Assembly: GCF_000001735.4 (NCBI RefSeq)
Contig: NC_003076.8
Coordinates: 7,440,001-7,504,000, forward strand
Reading direction: 5' to 3'
Origin: Arabidopsis thaliana
Lineage: Eukaryota; Streptophyta; Magnoliopsida; Brassicales; Brassicaceae
Length of the DNA stretch: 64,000 nt
Below, piece after piece: positions 1 to 11,642 of this stretch. The first letter of the stretch is position 1, and each line of letters begins with the position of its first letter. A program made the position numbers and the translations under genes. Below the pieces are notes generated by a model that ran no database searches, was not told the DNA's origin, and saw only the letters and a program-made list of their open reading frames with translations.

Positions 1-51
1 CATGAATATGGTTAAAGATTGGAACTCGAAATGCACAAAGAAAATAACTAC

Positions 52-2856
52 CTGTAATATCTGAAGGAGTATTTGCATTTGAGGCAAGCCGAGTAGCAGG
101 TTTACGATCTTTAACTTTTTTTGCAGGTGGACGCCCATATTTGCTGTCCAGAGAGAGAGACAAGTTAGAACAATTGGTTCGTGTATTTGAGAAGAAGTGG
201 TAAGTAAAAGAACTAATTATGTATAAATCACCTTCTATTCTTATCTGAGGCAATCTTGATATTGTGAAAAGGCTTCTCTACTGGTAAATTCTCTGACTTA
301 ACCATGATAGGATGAAAGCCAGGAGTTGTCAACGACGAGACACTTTCACTCTTTCCTTGCTTCCATGCACCACCTCCTTTATGACTGGTTTGAATCTTGT
401 TTTTCCTTGTCGGAAGTAATAGCGACCCTGATTTAGGAGTTGTGAACAAGTCACCACTCGCAAAAGCACGCTCTCTTGTTTTATTGTCTCCAGCTCCTGA
501 GTCCTCACTTTCAGATAACCCATATGGCGATGAAGCATTCCTCAACTCCCTTTTCATTTTTAAAGGGCTACTATCAACAACTGAGAGTGGCCCAGTGGTT
601 CCAGGGGATGCTCTAGGACTAAAATCAGATGTTGCAAAACCTTGACCTGAGATCTTGCTTTCAGAATGCTTTATTACAGGCGAAACTACATTTGTTCTCC
701 TTGTTCGAGAATTCTTATGCGGTCTCTGGCCAACCCATTGAGCCATTGCATGTGCAGATGAACCTGCTGGATATGGAAGCGTTAGCTTATTCCCATAAAC
801 ATTACAGATAGTGTATATAAACAACACTTAGATTATTCCTAACCTTGTAATACACCGGATGGGGAATCAACTTTGGCTGAAGATTCAACACCCATAATGG
901 CTGCTGTTCTTGGAGCCCTAGAAACTTTTCCTTTCAATATTGCAGTAGAGCTGTTTGTGGGACTATCATCCAGTAAGTTTCTCCTGGATATTCACAATTA
1001 TGCATTTATCAGTCGTAAACAATTTATTATTAAACTGAAGGAAAATCTATAACGAAAGCTTGAGTATCTCCTTACTTATTATTTCCCTTGGCTAGCCTCT
1101 GCTCAGCAAGTACTGACCGATCCCTTGCAATGGAAACAGTCTCCAACTCATTCCTGGATAATGCACCCATACATGGACTGTCTGGCTCAAACGAAGTATC
1201 AAGTCTGTTGATCCCACTCACCCCGGGTGAAGATTTCGATCTGCAACAAATGGGTCACATTATGTATTCTTCGGGAAGGAAAGTTAAGCAAGAGGGATCA
1301 ATCTGGAAAACTATATAAATACAAATGCATGTTGCAAGAAAATTCCACAGCATCAAACATAACAAAATTATCATGCTAAAGTAAGATCTACCAAAACAAA
1401 TTCAAGATGAACTCCAGTTTAAATGAGAAACTTGACAATCTCTGGCAGTAACTTAAATAGCTCATGGACAATAGAAACTTGTAGACTAGCATAGCTCAAT
1501 TAGAAAGCAGAGTAGGATCCCCACTAGAAAATCATGAACCTGCGACAACAACCAGTAAATAAACGCAATATTTCTCTCTTGTAGGTCCACTTCTGGCCCT
1601 TGGACTAGAAAATAGGTAATAACATTCTCAAATGGGGTTCAGTGTTATATGTCCGGATTCCTTTAAGTTGTACTTTAGCTAAACAACAGGGATAACTACC
1701 AGGCAGGCTTACTAATCTTATATCTTTAATGCACACCTGAAATTTTGGGAGTCACAAGAACGCAACTTAGAGTCAGCTGTTGGCTTTGGCTGCATAACAC
1801 GTTGTTCAGGATTCATAATTCTGTTGCCTAGAGTAGCAACAGACCGTTTTCTTTTCATTCTTGTCTCCCATCCTTCACCACCCACAGGTAATCTGCGTAT
1901 CTTCTCTTCTATTCGCACTGATTCTCCAGAAACACTTGGAGGTGAATCAGAGCCCTTTTCAATAACGTGCTGCCTTGCAAGAGCAGAAATTCTAGCATCC
2001 CCCTGACAGCAATAACAGGCAGGAACCAATCAACCATTAAACAACAGTGACGTGGGAGAAATGCTTTTGGAACACAATGATTGAACAATCGAGCAAAATA
2101 TTCAAATCTTGTGTATTCTAAAAAGATGTTAAAACTCACTAAACATGGAGTGGCGGATGAACAGAATGGAAAAATAGCAATGAAAGTAAAGTAATAAGCA
2201 ATCTATTGTAGAGTAATAAGCAGCCTCTAGATCTAAAGTGAGGTTTAGATACAAACCCGCACATCTGCGACGGTCGTACGAGCACGCTTGTTTAATCCAA
2301 GCATCTTTTTCCTTTCCTCGGATCTTTGAGCCATAATGTCTTGTGTTCTTGGAACCTGGTTTCTGACCTTATCAAAGGTTGCTGCGTCCATTCTCTCACC
2401 GGGTGGTATATCATTTCGCCGTCGCTTCTTTGAATTTATTGTCTCCGCGTATTTGTCCAACTTGAATATGTTTTCACTTAGTTTCTTTACTAGATCCCTA
2501 CAAGGAACCCAAGGTTTTAGTAAATGAGGAATAAGTAGTCTAGCAATCACAACTTATGAAAGAAAGCAAGAAGATCCATACCCAGCTTCTCTGGAAGTAT
2601 CTAGCACACTTTCTTTAAAATGCTTAAGCTCCTCAGTTGCCACAGGAGGAGAAGGTCTGGGATGAGACATCCCAAAAGAATTATCTTCCGATGAAGCTCT
2701 ACTAGGAACACCGAGAACCCTTCTAAGCTCTCCTGAACGAGTATAGTTCTGATTCCCTAATCTAATCGGTTCCAATGTTAAAACTTGAGACAAATTTGGG
2801 GTATCAGATGACAATCCTATAGTACCCCTGCTCAAATTGTTACCAGAACCTAGCAT
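52..2856 (-). CDS. Plant-specific Lys/Arg/Ser-rich nuclear-type protein, 5' (N-terminal) part
   Basis: Seven coding exons join in phase: 2582-2856, 2257-2497, 1737-2002, 1076-1240, 844-983, 232-766 and 52-143. They give about 571 residues; the last donor at 51/50 shows that the gene runs off the left edge. The start is the ATG at 2856 (MLGSGNNLSRG), because the longer frame upstream of it lies in a leader interrupted by an intron (about 2901-3096). The protein is low-complexity, rich in Ser, Lys and Arg, with basic nuclear-localisation-like runs (KKRRR in exon 2, RMKRKR in exon 3, GRPPAKKVKDRK in exon 7). No enzymatic domain is seen. It resembles a small plant family of large proteins annotated as unknown or SRRM-like; I recall the locus as At5g22450. 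The nuclear role is inferred only from composition. Splice joins are hand-derived but every phase closes. Confidence 0.85.
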
Positions 2857-3658
2857 TATGCCCTTTGGTCTACTTGCTTCACTCCAAAAGCAACTCAAAC
2901 CTGAAATAAAAAAACGAGAGTTTCGTAAATCCATAAATACAGTAACATCATCACTCTTACGCACACCACAAGAGCGATATAAGGGAAGCACATAGTAGCA
3001 ATAAAGGTGTTAACTTTGAAACTAGTAAAACGGATTCTTAAAGACCAAAAAATCGCAATTCTCAAGAATTGAAGAACGATTTCGAGAAATTCTCACCTTT
3101 CCATCTAAGCCCAAGCCATGAATCAAAGACAAACAACACGAAAACCCTAAAATTCCTCAACGCCGGCGAGAAATTGGAAAAACCCTAGAATCGCGGAGAA
3201 GAACCCAAAGAAACGAACTTTCGCTATTATTAAGCTCGGAGAATCCAAAAAGCGTAATTCAGACAAAGACCAAAGCTTTGAAAAATATCTCACCCGAAGA
3301 TTTTCAACGAGGTCAAGCTTTCGTTGTTGTTGTTTTAGATCAGACGGAAAAAAAAAAGTTCCCTTTTAGTCGGATTGTTTTGGTTGGGCGAATTTTGCTA
3401 CGTCCATTAACATTTATGTACACAGATTGATGACGTCATCATTCTCTCTCAGTTTCACACGGCTTTGACCAATGTGACATTTTTGGTTCGATTTAATGAC
3501 TATTAGTGGAAGATAACAAGTATTTTATAGTAAATTAATGACTTTCAAGTGGTTTTCATCTTACTTACAAACTTATAATATGCTATAATATTATAATCCA
3601 TAAATAAAATCTATTAAATATGCTATATTTTTCGTGGCATCTTGTGTAGAGATGATCA
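2857..3658. promoter_or_regulatory. 5' leader and promoter of the 1-2856 gene, plus short intergenic gap
   Basis: 2857-2900 is leader exon. An intron with good borders runs about 2901-3096 (minus strand), followed by a leader exon with a possible second donor near 3290. The TC/GA-rich leader ends near 3350. From about 3420 to 3658 the DNA is AT-rich and holds the 3' flank of the hydrolase gene. No coding potential was seen. Confidence 0.55.
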
Positions 3659-5269
3659 TCAGTTGACAAGAAGTGCCTTGATAATGTCTTTGCATTTCTC
3701 CTCCTCGGCGTTTAGAAGATGTCCATAACCTAAGACCTCATGGTACTTAATCCATGGAAGCTTCTCTGATATATATCGATTAATTTCGTATGGAATGATT
3801 CTGTCTTCCATCCCTTGCCAAACGTGGACCGATCCTTCGCCTTCCGCAAACGGATTTTCTAATTCAGTCGGGTCGAATTCCCATGTCGCGAATCCGGCTA
3901 TCATGTCCCGGTGAAGACATTCATGGTCTCCTTGTTGTCTAACTTTTTCCTGTGGTTAATATAGATCATAAAATAAAATGTATTAAATCTAAATAACATC
4001 ATTGTCATAAAATGCAATATTGTATAAGGTTAATCATATTACCAAGCCAGGGCGTGGATTCTCCATTTTCTTCTTTATGACGACCAAATCTTTGTCGCTG
4101 CATAACGCATTGTTCCCCGTGACCATACTCGAAGACGGAAATAGTTTTTGGGTCAACCACCAATATAACAACCACGGAACATAATGAGCCACTTTAAACG
4201 TCCATTGGTCTTTCTTTGGCATTAGCTCCAACGCTTTACTCAATTTTTCTTGAGGCACTTTAGTCCACCAATAGTTCACAAATGGAACCATTAAGACTGC
4301 TCCAGCTAGTCTATGAACCCCACAAAAAGGAACATTAAATTATGAGACACAAAAAAAGTGTAAAAAACAGAACATGATTCCAACTCTTTATTACCTGTGG
4401 GGAATGTATTTGAGGCAACTATAAACCGAGTAAGCACCTAGTGATATACCAAGAACATAGAACTTTGGTCCGATCTTGAGTTTATCGGCGAGTTCTTGAA
4501 TGTCGTATGCTTCACTCTTAACAGTGCGTGATGGGTGTGGATCACTTTCTCCATATCCTGCTCTATCGTAGAACACAAAGTATATCCCAAGCTCCTCAAT
4601 TACATCCTGCAAAAAATTTAAAAAGACACGTCAAGAAAGAAAAAAGAAGAAGTAATTTTTCATTGCATTTAAGATTGTGGTTGCTTCAAAAGTCAATTTT
4701 GCGTTTGCGTCTAGATGTGATATGCCTTTCTATAAATAGCAAAAAAAGTGTATATTTTCAATAAAACGTTTTCAGTTCTTGAAAAAACATAAACTCAAAT
4801 AGCGTTTAGCGTTTACCATTAACAAATACTTTTTTTTTAAGAACCAAAGACACTGAATTCTCATTTAGCCAAAAAAAAAACCCAAAGAAATTAAAACAAT
4901 ATCCTCAATTACATATAGCAAAATAAATGCAAAGTAAAGTATCAAAACTGTATATCTAAAATGGTGAAAATGGGCATGTGACATGTACGAGAGTTAATAT
5001 TGAGAATAAGAGTGAACCTTAGGGATGGGAAATTCAGTGTCTTTGGAGCTGTTGAAGCCATGAACGACAATGATCTTGTAGTTAGCATTGTCTCTATCAA
5101 CCCCAGATTCTCTATAAGCAAGATATCTTCCATCACTGAGCTTGATTCTCGGAGAAGTAACCGGAGGACCGTTAGGATGGCCGCAGATTCGCGGTGGTGG
5201 AGGCTTAAATGATCGGTAAATGTAGCCAATAAGACAAACAAGGATCGCAACCGTCACCGAAAACATCAT
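3659..5269 (-). CDS. Alpha/beta-hydrolase fold protein with N-terminal membrane anchor
   Basis: Four exons, 5018-5269, 4395-4606, 4043-4310 and 3659-3949, give 340 residues. An N-terminal hydrophobic stretch (residues about 3-18) looks like a signal anchor and is followed by a proline run. The hydrolase core shows an oxyanion HG at 70-71, the DRAGYGESD strand-turn (98-106), and the nucleophile elbow G-I-S-L-G with Ser139. The likely acid is Asp293 (in MEDRIIP) and the base His321 (in GYGHLL). The triad is therefore complete, so it should be an active esterase, lipase or related serine hydrolase; the substrate cannot be read from sequence. It belongs to the plant family of short anchored alpha/beta hydrolases; I recall the locus as At5g22460. 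Confidence 0.93.
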
Positions 5270-5460
5270 TATTCTTTTATATTAACCTGAAAACACTTTT
5301 AAAAGATTGGTGTTACTTAACAAGAAATCCAAAAAATATGATCTGATATAAGAATGTTAGAGATATAAAGAGAGGGGACCTGATTTTTAGGTGAATATGA
5401 TTTGAGATGGAGAGATGCTTGTAGGCTTGGTGAAACTAATGAACTCATATTTATACTAGA
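5270..5460 (-). promoter_or_regulatory. Leader intron and TATA box of the alpha/beta-hydrolase gene
   Basis: On the minus strand a TATAAATA box lies at about 5443-5451, roughly 175 bases before the ATG. A leader exon ends at about 5380 with a donor (CAG|GTCCC), and an acceptor (TTTTCAG) lies near 5288, so a ~90 base leader intron is likely. Confidence 0.55.
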
Positions 5461-6720
5461 AAATCCATATTTGGGAAAACTTACAAAGAGTCTTAAGTTA
5501 GTGTGTATGAAAATTCCTCTCTTGTTTTTGTTTTTTTTTCTTAATATACATTCTCAGTTTAATTATCAGAGAAATTAGTAAAAGAGAGAGAATGAAAAGA
5601 GACACAATCACCGTCTGATTGCAATCCACTTGTTGACGTAGCAGACAGTAGGAGGATGGTAGTAGTAGCACGCATTATTGTGACGTTGACATGCGTAATT
5701 GCTGTCTTATAATCACCATCTCTTTTGACTATGACTCTTAGAGCCGTACTAGTATTATTGTTGCATTGTCATCACGGGTCAGATTCATTTCATACAATGT
5801 ATCTTGTTAACAGAAAGCCAAAAAGAAATTCTAATTTGTTCTTTTCTCATGAATCTTCATGTATGGCTTTGTTGTTGACGTAATATTGAATGGAGGCTTA
5901 TATGAAGTCGATCTAAAGGAGCATAAAATCGTGAAAAAATGTTATAAAATCTCCAAATAGAAAACTAACAATAGTCAATAGGATTTGCAGTAATATTATG
6001 ACAACTATATAAATTTTCAGCTACAAAATTGACATCTAAGAAAAGAATAGATAAAAAAAACTGGAAATTGAATAATACAACACATACCAAAATTATAATG
6101 AAAGTGAATGTTGTGTGGTGTGTCTGAAAATTTTATGTGCTTGCAGTTGTATATTAGTGTGTGTGTATCCATTATTCTCACTTTTCTATTTTGTTCTATA
6201 CTTTCTACTTTTTTTTCTTTTGGTATTTTTCTAATTATTCTTAAATTGACACCAACTAAAAACAAGAAATGTTTAGCTGTCGTCACATAGAAGAAATATA
6301 AAATTTTGTTTTGTTCATAGCTAGGAATGACAATGATATAAACAACCTATGCTTTTGTATAAATTGGTACTCACATTTAATTTAACTAACCAATCTAGAA
6401 GAATGTGAATATCTCTTAAAATTTCTAATCACGTCATTTTGTATAGGCTTAAACAATCTGTATCGAATAAATCACAATCACACGAAAGATCCTAAAATGT
6501 CTAAAACGTTCTAATAAGTGCCGAGAGACTCCAAAGCCTCTAAAAATTTCATGCGTGGTCCGGTTGATTAGGATTGAAACAACGATAGTCGATTGTTTTG
6601 GTACTTTCCGGTTAAAAAAACTGATTTAACCGAAGTGAACTAGTACAGAAGATGATGCAAATTTAAAGAAGAATTTCCATAGAAACAATGACACGACACA
6701 CATATAAAAAGATGGAAGAT
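5461..6720. other. Intergenic DNA between the divergent hydrolase and PARP3 genes
   Basis: AT-rich DNA with short open frames only. I see no splice-supported gene, RNA gene or transposon ends. It presumably holds distal promoter elements of both flanking genes. Confidence 0.5.
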
Positions 6721-7044
6721 GGCAACATGCAGTCATGCAGAGATTGTAAAGAGATAAAAACAAAGAAATAACTCGAGACCAAAACCACCTGTCCACAGAA
6801 TGAGACTCCATTTCGACACGTGGCTAATCTCTACATGCTCGAGAACACTTGTTTGTTTTCGGAGAAGACAGAGTAGCATTCTCGTTGCACCGTTACAAAG
6901 GACCTTCCATCTTTCTATATTATCTTTTGCAATCTGAAAACCAAAGCCTCTAAAAGTGAGAGTCTCTCTAAAACACTCGAAAACAAAACTTAGTTGTGTG
7001 ATCTTTGGTTTCCTTGAAATCATACAGTTCAAAGAGTTTGCTCA
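6721..7044 (+). promoter_or_regulatory. PARP3 proximal promoter with paired RY motifs and an ABRE/G-box
   Basis: Two CATGCA (RY core) motifs lie at 6726-6731 and 6734-6739, two bases apart. ACACGTGGC, a full ABRE/G-box match, lies at 6816-6824. All are within about 320 bases of the ATG. RY and ABRE together are the classic signature of ABI3/FUS3/LEC2 and bZIP control in maturing seeds. Binding itself is inferred. Confidence 0.6.
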
Positions 7045-10000
7045 ATGAAGGTTCACGAGACAAGATCTCACGCTCACATGTCTGGAGACGAACAAAAGGT
7101 AATTTCTACACCATTTTGTTCTTTAATTTTTTTTATTAGTAATGTCTTTTTAACTTAATCTATTGTTTTCTTTAGAAGGGAAATTTGCGGAAGCACAAAG
7201 CAGAAGGGAAACTTCCAGAATCTGAACAGTCTCAGAAGAAGGCAAAGCCTGAAAACGATGACGGACGTTCTGTCAACGGCGCCGGAGATGCTGCTTCAGA
7301 GTACAATGAGTTCTGCAAAGCGGTTGAGGAGAATCTGTCCATTGATCAGATTAAAGAAGTTCTCGAAATCAACGGCCAAGATTGTTCTGCTCCAGAAGAG
7401 ACCTTGCTAGCTCAATGGTTAGTCTCTCATTATTTGAACAAGTTTTTAAAATAGATTTTAAAGATTTCTTTTTTGTTTTTTGGTGACCAGTCAAGATTTG
7501 CTGTTCTATGGGGCATTAGCTAAATGTCCTTTATGCGGAGGAACTTTAATTTGCGACAATGAAAAGAGATTTGTATGTGGAGGTGAGATAAGTGAGTGGT
7601 GCAGTTGCGTGTTTAGTACGAAAGATCCTCCTAGAAAGGAAGAGCCAGTTAAAATCCCTGATTCTGTCATGAACTCTGCTATATCTGACGTAAGTATTCC
7701 AATTTAATGATTTCAATCAATCATGTTTTGTTTGAGTCTTCATTTTTTTCTTGTTTTGATGTAGTTGATCAAGAAACACCAGGACCCTAAAAGCCGACCT
7801 AAAAGAGAGTTAGGCTCTGCTGATAAACCCTTTGTGGGAATGATGATCTCTCTCATGGGACGTCTCACGAGAACACATGTAATATGCCCTGACTTTGTAA
7901 TGATCTTTATTGTGATTCCTTGCTTTAGACTCTCTTAAGAATGGTTTTCCTCTCTTTGTTATTGCAGCAATATTGGAAGAAAAAGATCGAGAGAAACGGT
8001 GGGAAAGTCTCCAATACTGTTCAAGGCGTAACATGTTTGGTGGTTTCGCCAGCTGAAAGAGAACGAGGTGGTACGTCAAAGATGGTGGAGGCAATGTAAG
8101 GTTTTAGGGTTATTACTACAATTTGTTTGTTTTTGTGTTTTTCTTCAAATCGTTAACTCGGTCTTGTTCCTTGTGCCTCAAGGGAACAAGGTCTACCGGT
8201 TGTGAGCGAAGCATGGTTGATCGACAGCGTGGAGAAGCATGAAGCTCAGCCACTTGAAGCTTATGACGTGGTCAGTGATCTTTCAGTGGAAGGGAAAGGA
8301 ATTCCATGGGATAAGCAAGATCCTAGTGAGGAGGCAATTGAATCCTTTTCTGCTGAGGTATTGATTACTCAATTAGTAATACTAATTTCAATATAGGTTA
8401 GCTTCAAAATCTTGATTTGTGTTTTGATATTTTCAGCTCAAAATGTATGGGAAAAGAGGAGTGTACATGGACACAAAACTTCAGGAGAGAGGAGGAAAGA
8501 TCTTCGAGAAAGATGGACTCTTGTATAACTGTGCCTTCTCGATATGCGATTTGGGAAAAGGGCGTAATGAGTATGATACTGAGGAACCCTTAAGATAGTC
8601 TCTCCTTTTTTGAGGCAGGATGGGTTTTCTGATCTGTTGGTTTTTGTAGGTATTGTATTATGCAGCTAGTCACGGTACCCGATAGTAACCTGAACATGTA
8701 CTTCAAGAGAGGGAAAGTAGGAGATGACCCTAATGCCGAAGAGAGGCTCGAGGAATGGGAGGACGAAGAAGCTGCGATCAAAGAGTTTGCAAGGCTTTTT
8801 GAGGAGATAGCAGGGAATGAGTTTGAGCCATGGGAACGTGAGAAGAAGATTCAAAAGAAGCCTCATAAGTTTTTCCCAATTGATATGGTCTAATCATTGT
8901 ACCTTGATCCTCAAGTCACTTCTTTTGTTACTTGATTTGCTATGTGATTGTTGAGTATTTTGATGTTCTTATGATTCTGCAGGATGATGGAATCGAAGTA
9001 AGGAGTGGGGCTCTTGGTCTAAGGCAGCTTGGCATTGCTTCTGCTCATTGCAAGCTTGATTCGTTTGTTGCAAACTTCATTAAAGTTCTGTGTGGTCAAG
9101 AGATTTACAAGTACTATTTTTGTAACCTTCTTCATTTCTATCAAGAATCCTTCTCTATGTGTGGGTGTTCTGATCTTGGGCGTTTCTTTGCAGTTACGCG
9201 TTGATGGAGCTTGGATTGGATCCGCCCGATCTACCTATGGGAATGCTAACTGATATCCACTTGAAACGATGTAAGGCTTGGTGGAGCAAACTATTTGGTT
9301 ATCACTTTGCTATTACGATTTTGACCTGTGAGTGGTGGTCTCTGTATTTTTTTTTCAGGCGAAGAGGTATTACTCGAGTTTGTTGAGAAGGTCAAAACAA
9401 CAAAAGAGACAGGTCAGAAAGCTGAAGCAATGTGGGCAGACTTCAGCTCACGATGGTTCTCTTTGATGCACAGCACTAGGCCGATGCGATTACACGATGT
9501 CAATGAACTTGCAGACCATGTAAGTAAAGTTACTATCATCTATTTGTTTTTATGTGTTGTATGTCAATACACTGAAGTTATATAGTATTTGATTCATGTG
9601 ACAGGCGGCCTCTGCTTTTGAGACGGTGAGGGACATAAACACAGCATCTCGTTTGATAGGGGACATGCGAGGAGACACACTCGATGATCCGTTGTCTGAT
9701 AGGTACAAAAAACTTGGCTGCAAGATATCTGTGGTAGACAAAGAGTCTGAAGATTACAAGATGGTTGTGAAGTATCTCGAGACTACTTATGAGCCTGTGA
9801 AAGTCTCTGATGTTGTAAGTCTCCGTCTCCTGGTATGCAATTTATAAACGTTTTAGATAATTTGCTATTAATGATGTGTTATCGTACTGTTTCAGGAGTA
9901 CGGTGTGTCAGTGCAGAATGTTTTTGCGGTTGAGTCAGATGCAATTCCTTCATTAGATGATATCAAGAAGTTACCAAATAAGGTCCTTTTATGGTGTGGT

Positions 10001-10743
10001 AAGGAGTCAAAACTCTAAATTACTGTTCTTTCCTTTGTCGAGTGTGGTCAGATTAGTTATTGGTGTTTTCTTTCTTATAGGGTCTCGGAGCTCAAATCTA
10101 TTGAGACATATCTACAAAGGGTTCTTACCTGCTGTATGCTCTCTTCCGGTTCCTGGTTATATGGTAATTAAAAAAGCTGTTTTACTTCTTTCTTTACACT
10201 AGGTGTTTAGATCATAATAAGTGTCTTGTGGTGTTTCTTTGCTTTAGTTTGGGAGAGCGATAGTGTGTTCAGATGCAGCTGCAGAAGCAGCAAGGTATGG
10301 TTTTACGGCTGTGGATAGACCAGAAGGGTTTCTTGTATTAGCCGTAGCATCACTTGGTGAGGAAGTTACAGAATTTACAAGTCCACCAGAGGATACGAAG
10401 ACGTTGGAAGATAAAAAGATTGGAGTGAAAGGATTAGGGAGGAAGAAAACTGAAGAGTCGGAGCATTTCATGTGGAGAGATGACATAAAAGTTCCTTGTG
10501 GACGGTTGGTTCCATCGGAACATAAGGACAGTCCACTTGAGTACAACGAGTACGCGGTTTATGATCCGAAACAGGTAAATATTGGAAAAACTGAATCTAT
10601 AATTTTACTTCAACTTGTTCAACAAGACATTCAGGCCTTTACTTATAAAATACTGGTTTGTTTGACAGACAAGTATAAGGTTCTTGGTGGAAGTGAAGTA
10701 CGAGGAGAAGGGAACTGAGATAGTCGATGTCGAACCAGAGTAG
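7045..10743 (+). CDS. PARP3: Poly(ADP-ribose) polymerase 3-type protein (PADR1-BRCT-WGR-PARP)
   Basis: Sixteen exons join in phase: 7045-7098, 7176 or 7179-7417, 7491-7689, 7765-7878, 7968-8095, 8183-8357, 8437-8570, 8650-8887, 8983-9110, 9194-9270, 9359-9519, 9605-9814, 9896-9998, 10081-10163, 10248-10574, 10669-10743. They give 815 or 814 residues depending on the exon 2 acceptor. Order: basic N-terminus; PADR1 zinc region with Cys pairs (CPLC about 111-114, C128, CSC 136-138); BRCT (about 183-275, ending in AWLIDSVEKHE); WGR-like region (about 305-430); PARP regulatory helices; catalytic domain (about 590-815). The catalytic H-Y-E triad reads C-V-E here: Cys654 in LLWCGSR, Val688 in GRAIVCSD, Glu783 in NEYAVYD. 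Polymer synthesis is therefore doubtful. I recall the locus as At5g22470, a mainly seed-expressed PARP with a role in DNA damage response and seed storability. Confidence 0.95.
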
Positions 10744-11642
10744 ATTACAGACAGCCGTTTCTGATTTTTTGAGGTTACAGGCGGCGAGAAGCCATGGAAG
10801 AAGATGGTTTTTTGGTGTTTCGTGTTTTCATGTTTTCTTTTCTAGGTTGTGAATGTAAAAGAAATGGCTTCTTCTCTTATGATGGTTTTAAGGAAACTAG
10901 TTTAGCTATATAACTACTGCTGTGTAAAGCTTTTGGCTATGTAAATAGATTTACGCGATAATATGTACTCCCTACTGTTTTAAAGTTCTTTGGTAACAAC
11001 AAAAAGTAGACTACTCTTTTTGGAAAGAAGTTTATGATAATTGTTCATCAATCATTTGTTTTCTGGTTATTCAGTTCCATCTCTGTTTTTTTAAAATACA
11101 GTCAGACAGTCGGTAGTTTCAGGCACAAAAGCTGTCACGTCAGTGTGAGAACATTTTTTTAGAAAATAATTTAGCCACAATACTCGAAAGTTGTGAATTT
11201 ACATACTAACACTAATCAACAGCATTACAGGAAAAACTTAACAGATTAGAGCAATCTACAGATGTATATAGCCAACATTACAACTCAAGTTGCAAAAGAT
11301 CTTCTCAAATTTCTGTATCCCTAGTCTCACTTCTCCATTCTCTCAAGACTCAAAGTTATCTTCTCTTGTCTTCTTCAATCGTAGATAAGCTTTAAAAGTA
11401 CAATATATGTAATTGCATTGAAGCATCAAGTAAATTTCTGGTGGTTTTTTTTCAGAAAACTGGTAGAATATGGACCTGGACTTGGTGCTGGATCGAGCAA
11501 AATTAACTCAAAAGTTTTTTTTTTAATAGATTAAAAAGAGGAATTTGTTCTTTGATTCTTTAATTGTTACAATACAACAACATATGGATCCATCAGTCTG
11601 ATCATCACCATCTAAAATTAAATCATGTAAGACCAACTAATC
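10744..11642. other. Convergent 3' flanks of PARP3 (+) and ZPR1 (-)
   Basis: The two genes converge with 899 bases between stop codons. The DNA is AT-rich 3' UTR-like sequence with several candidate poly(A) signals. A short T-run sits near 11515-11525. No gene was seen. Confidence 0.6.

Noticed and set aside
397..645. Plus-strand frame of 82 codons
   Set aside because: Shadow of minus-strand exon 6 of the nuclear-type protein gene, whose splice phases close across seven exons.
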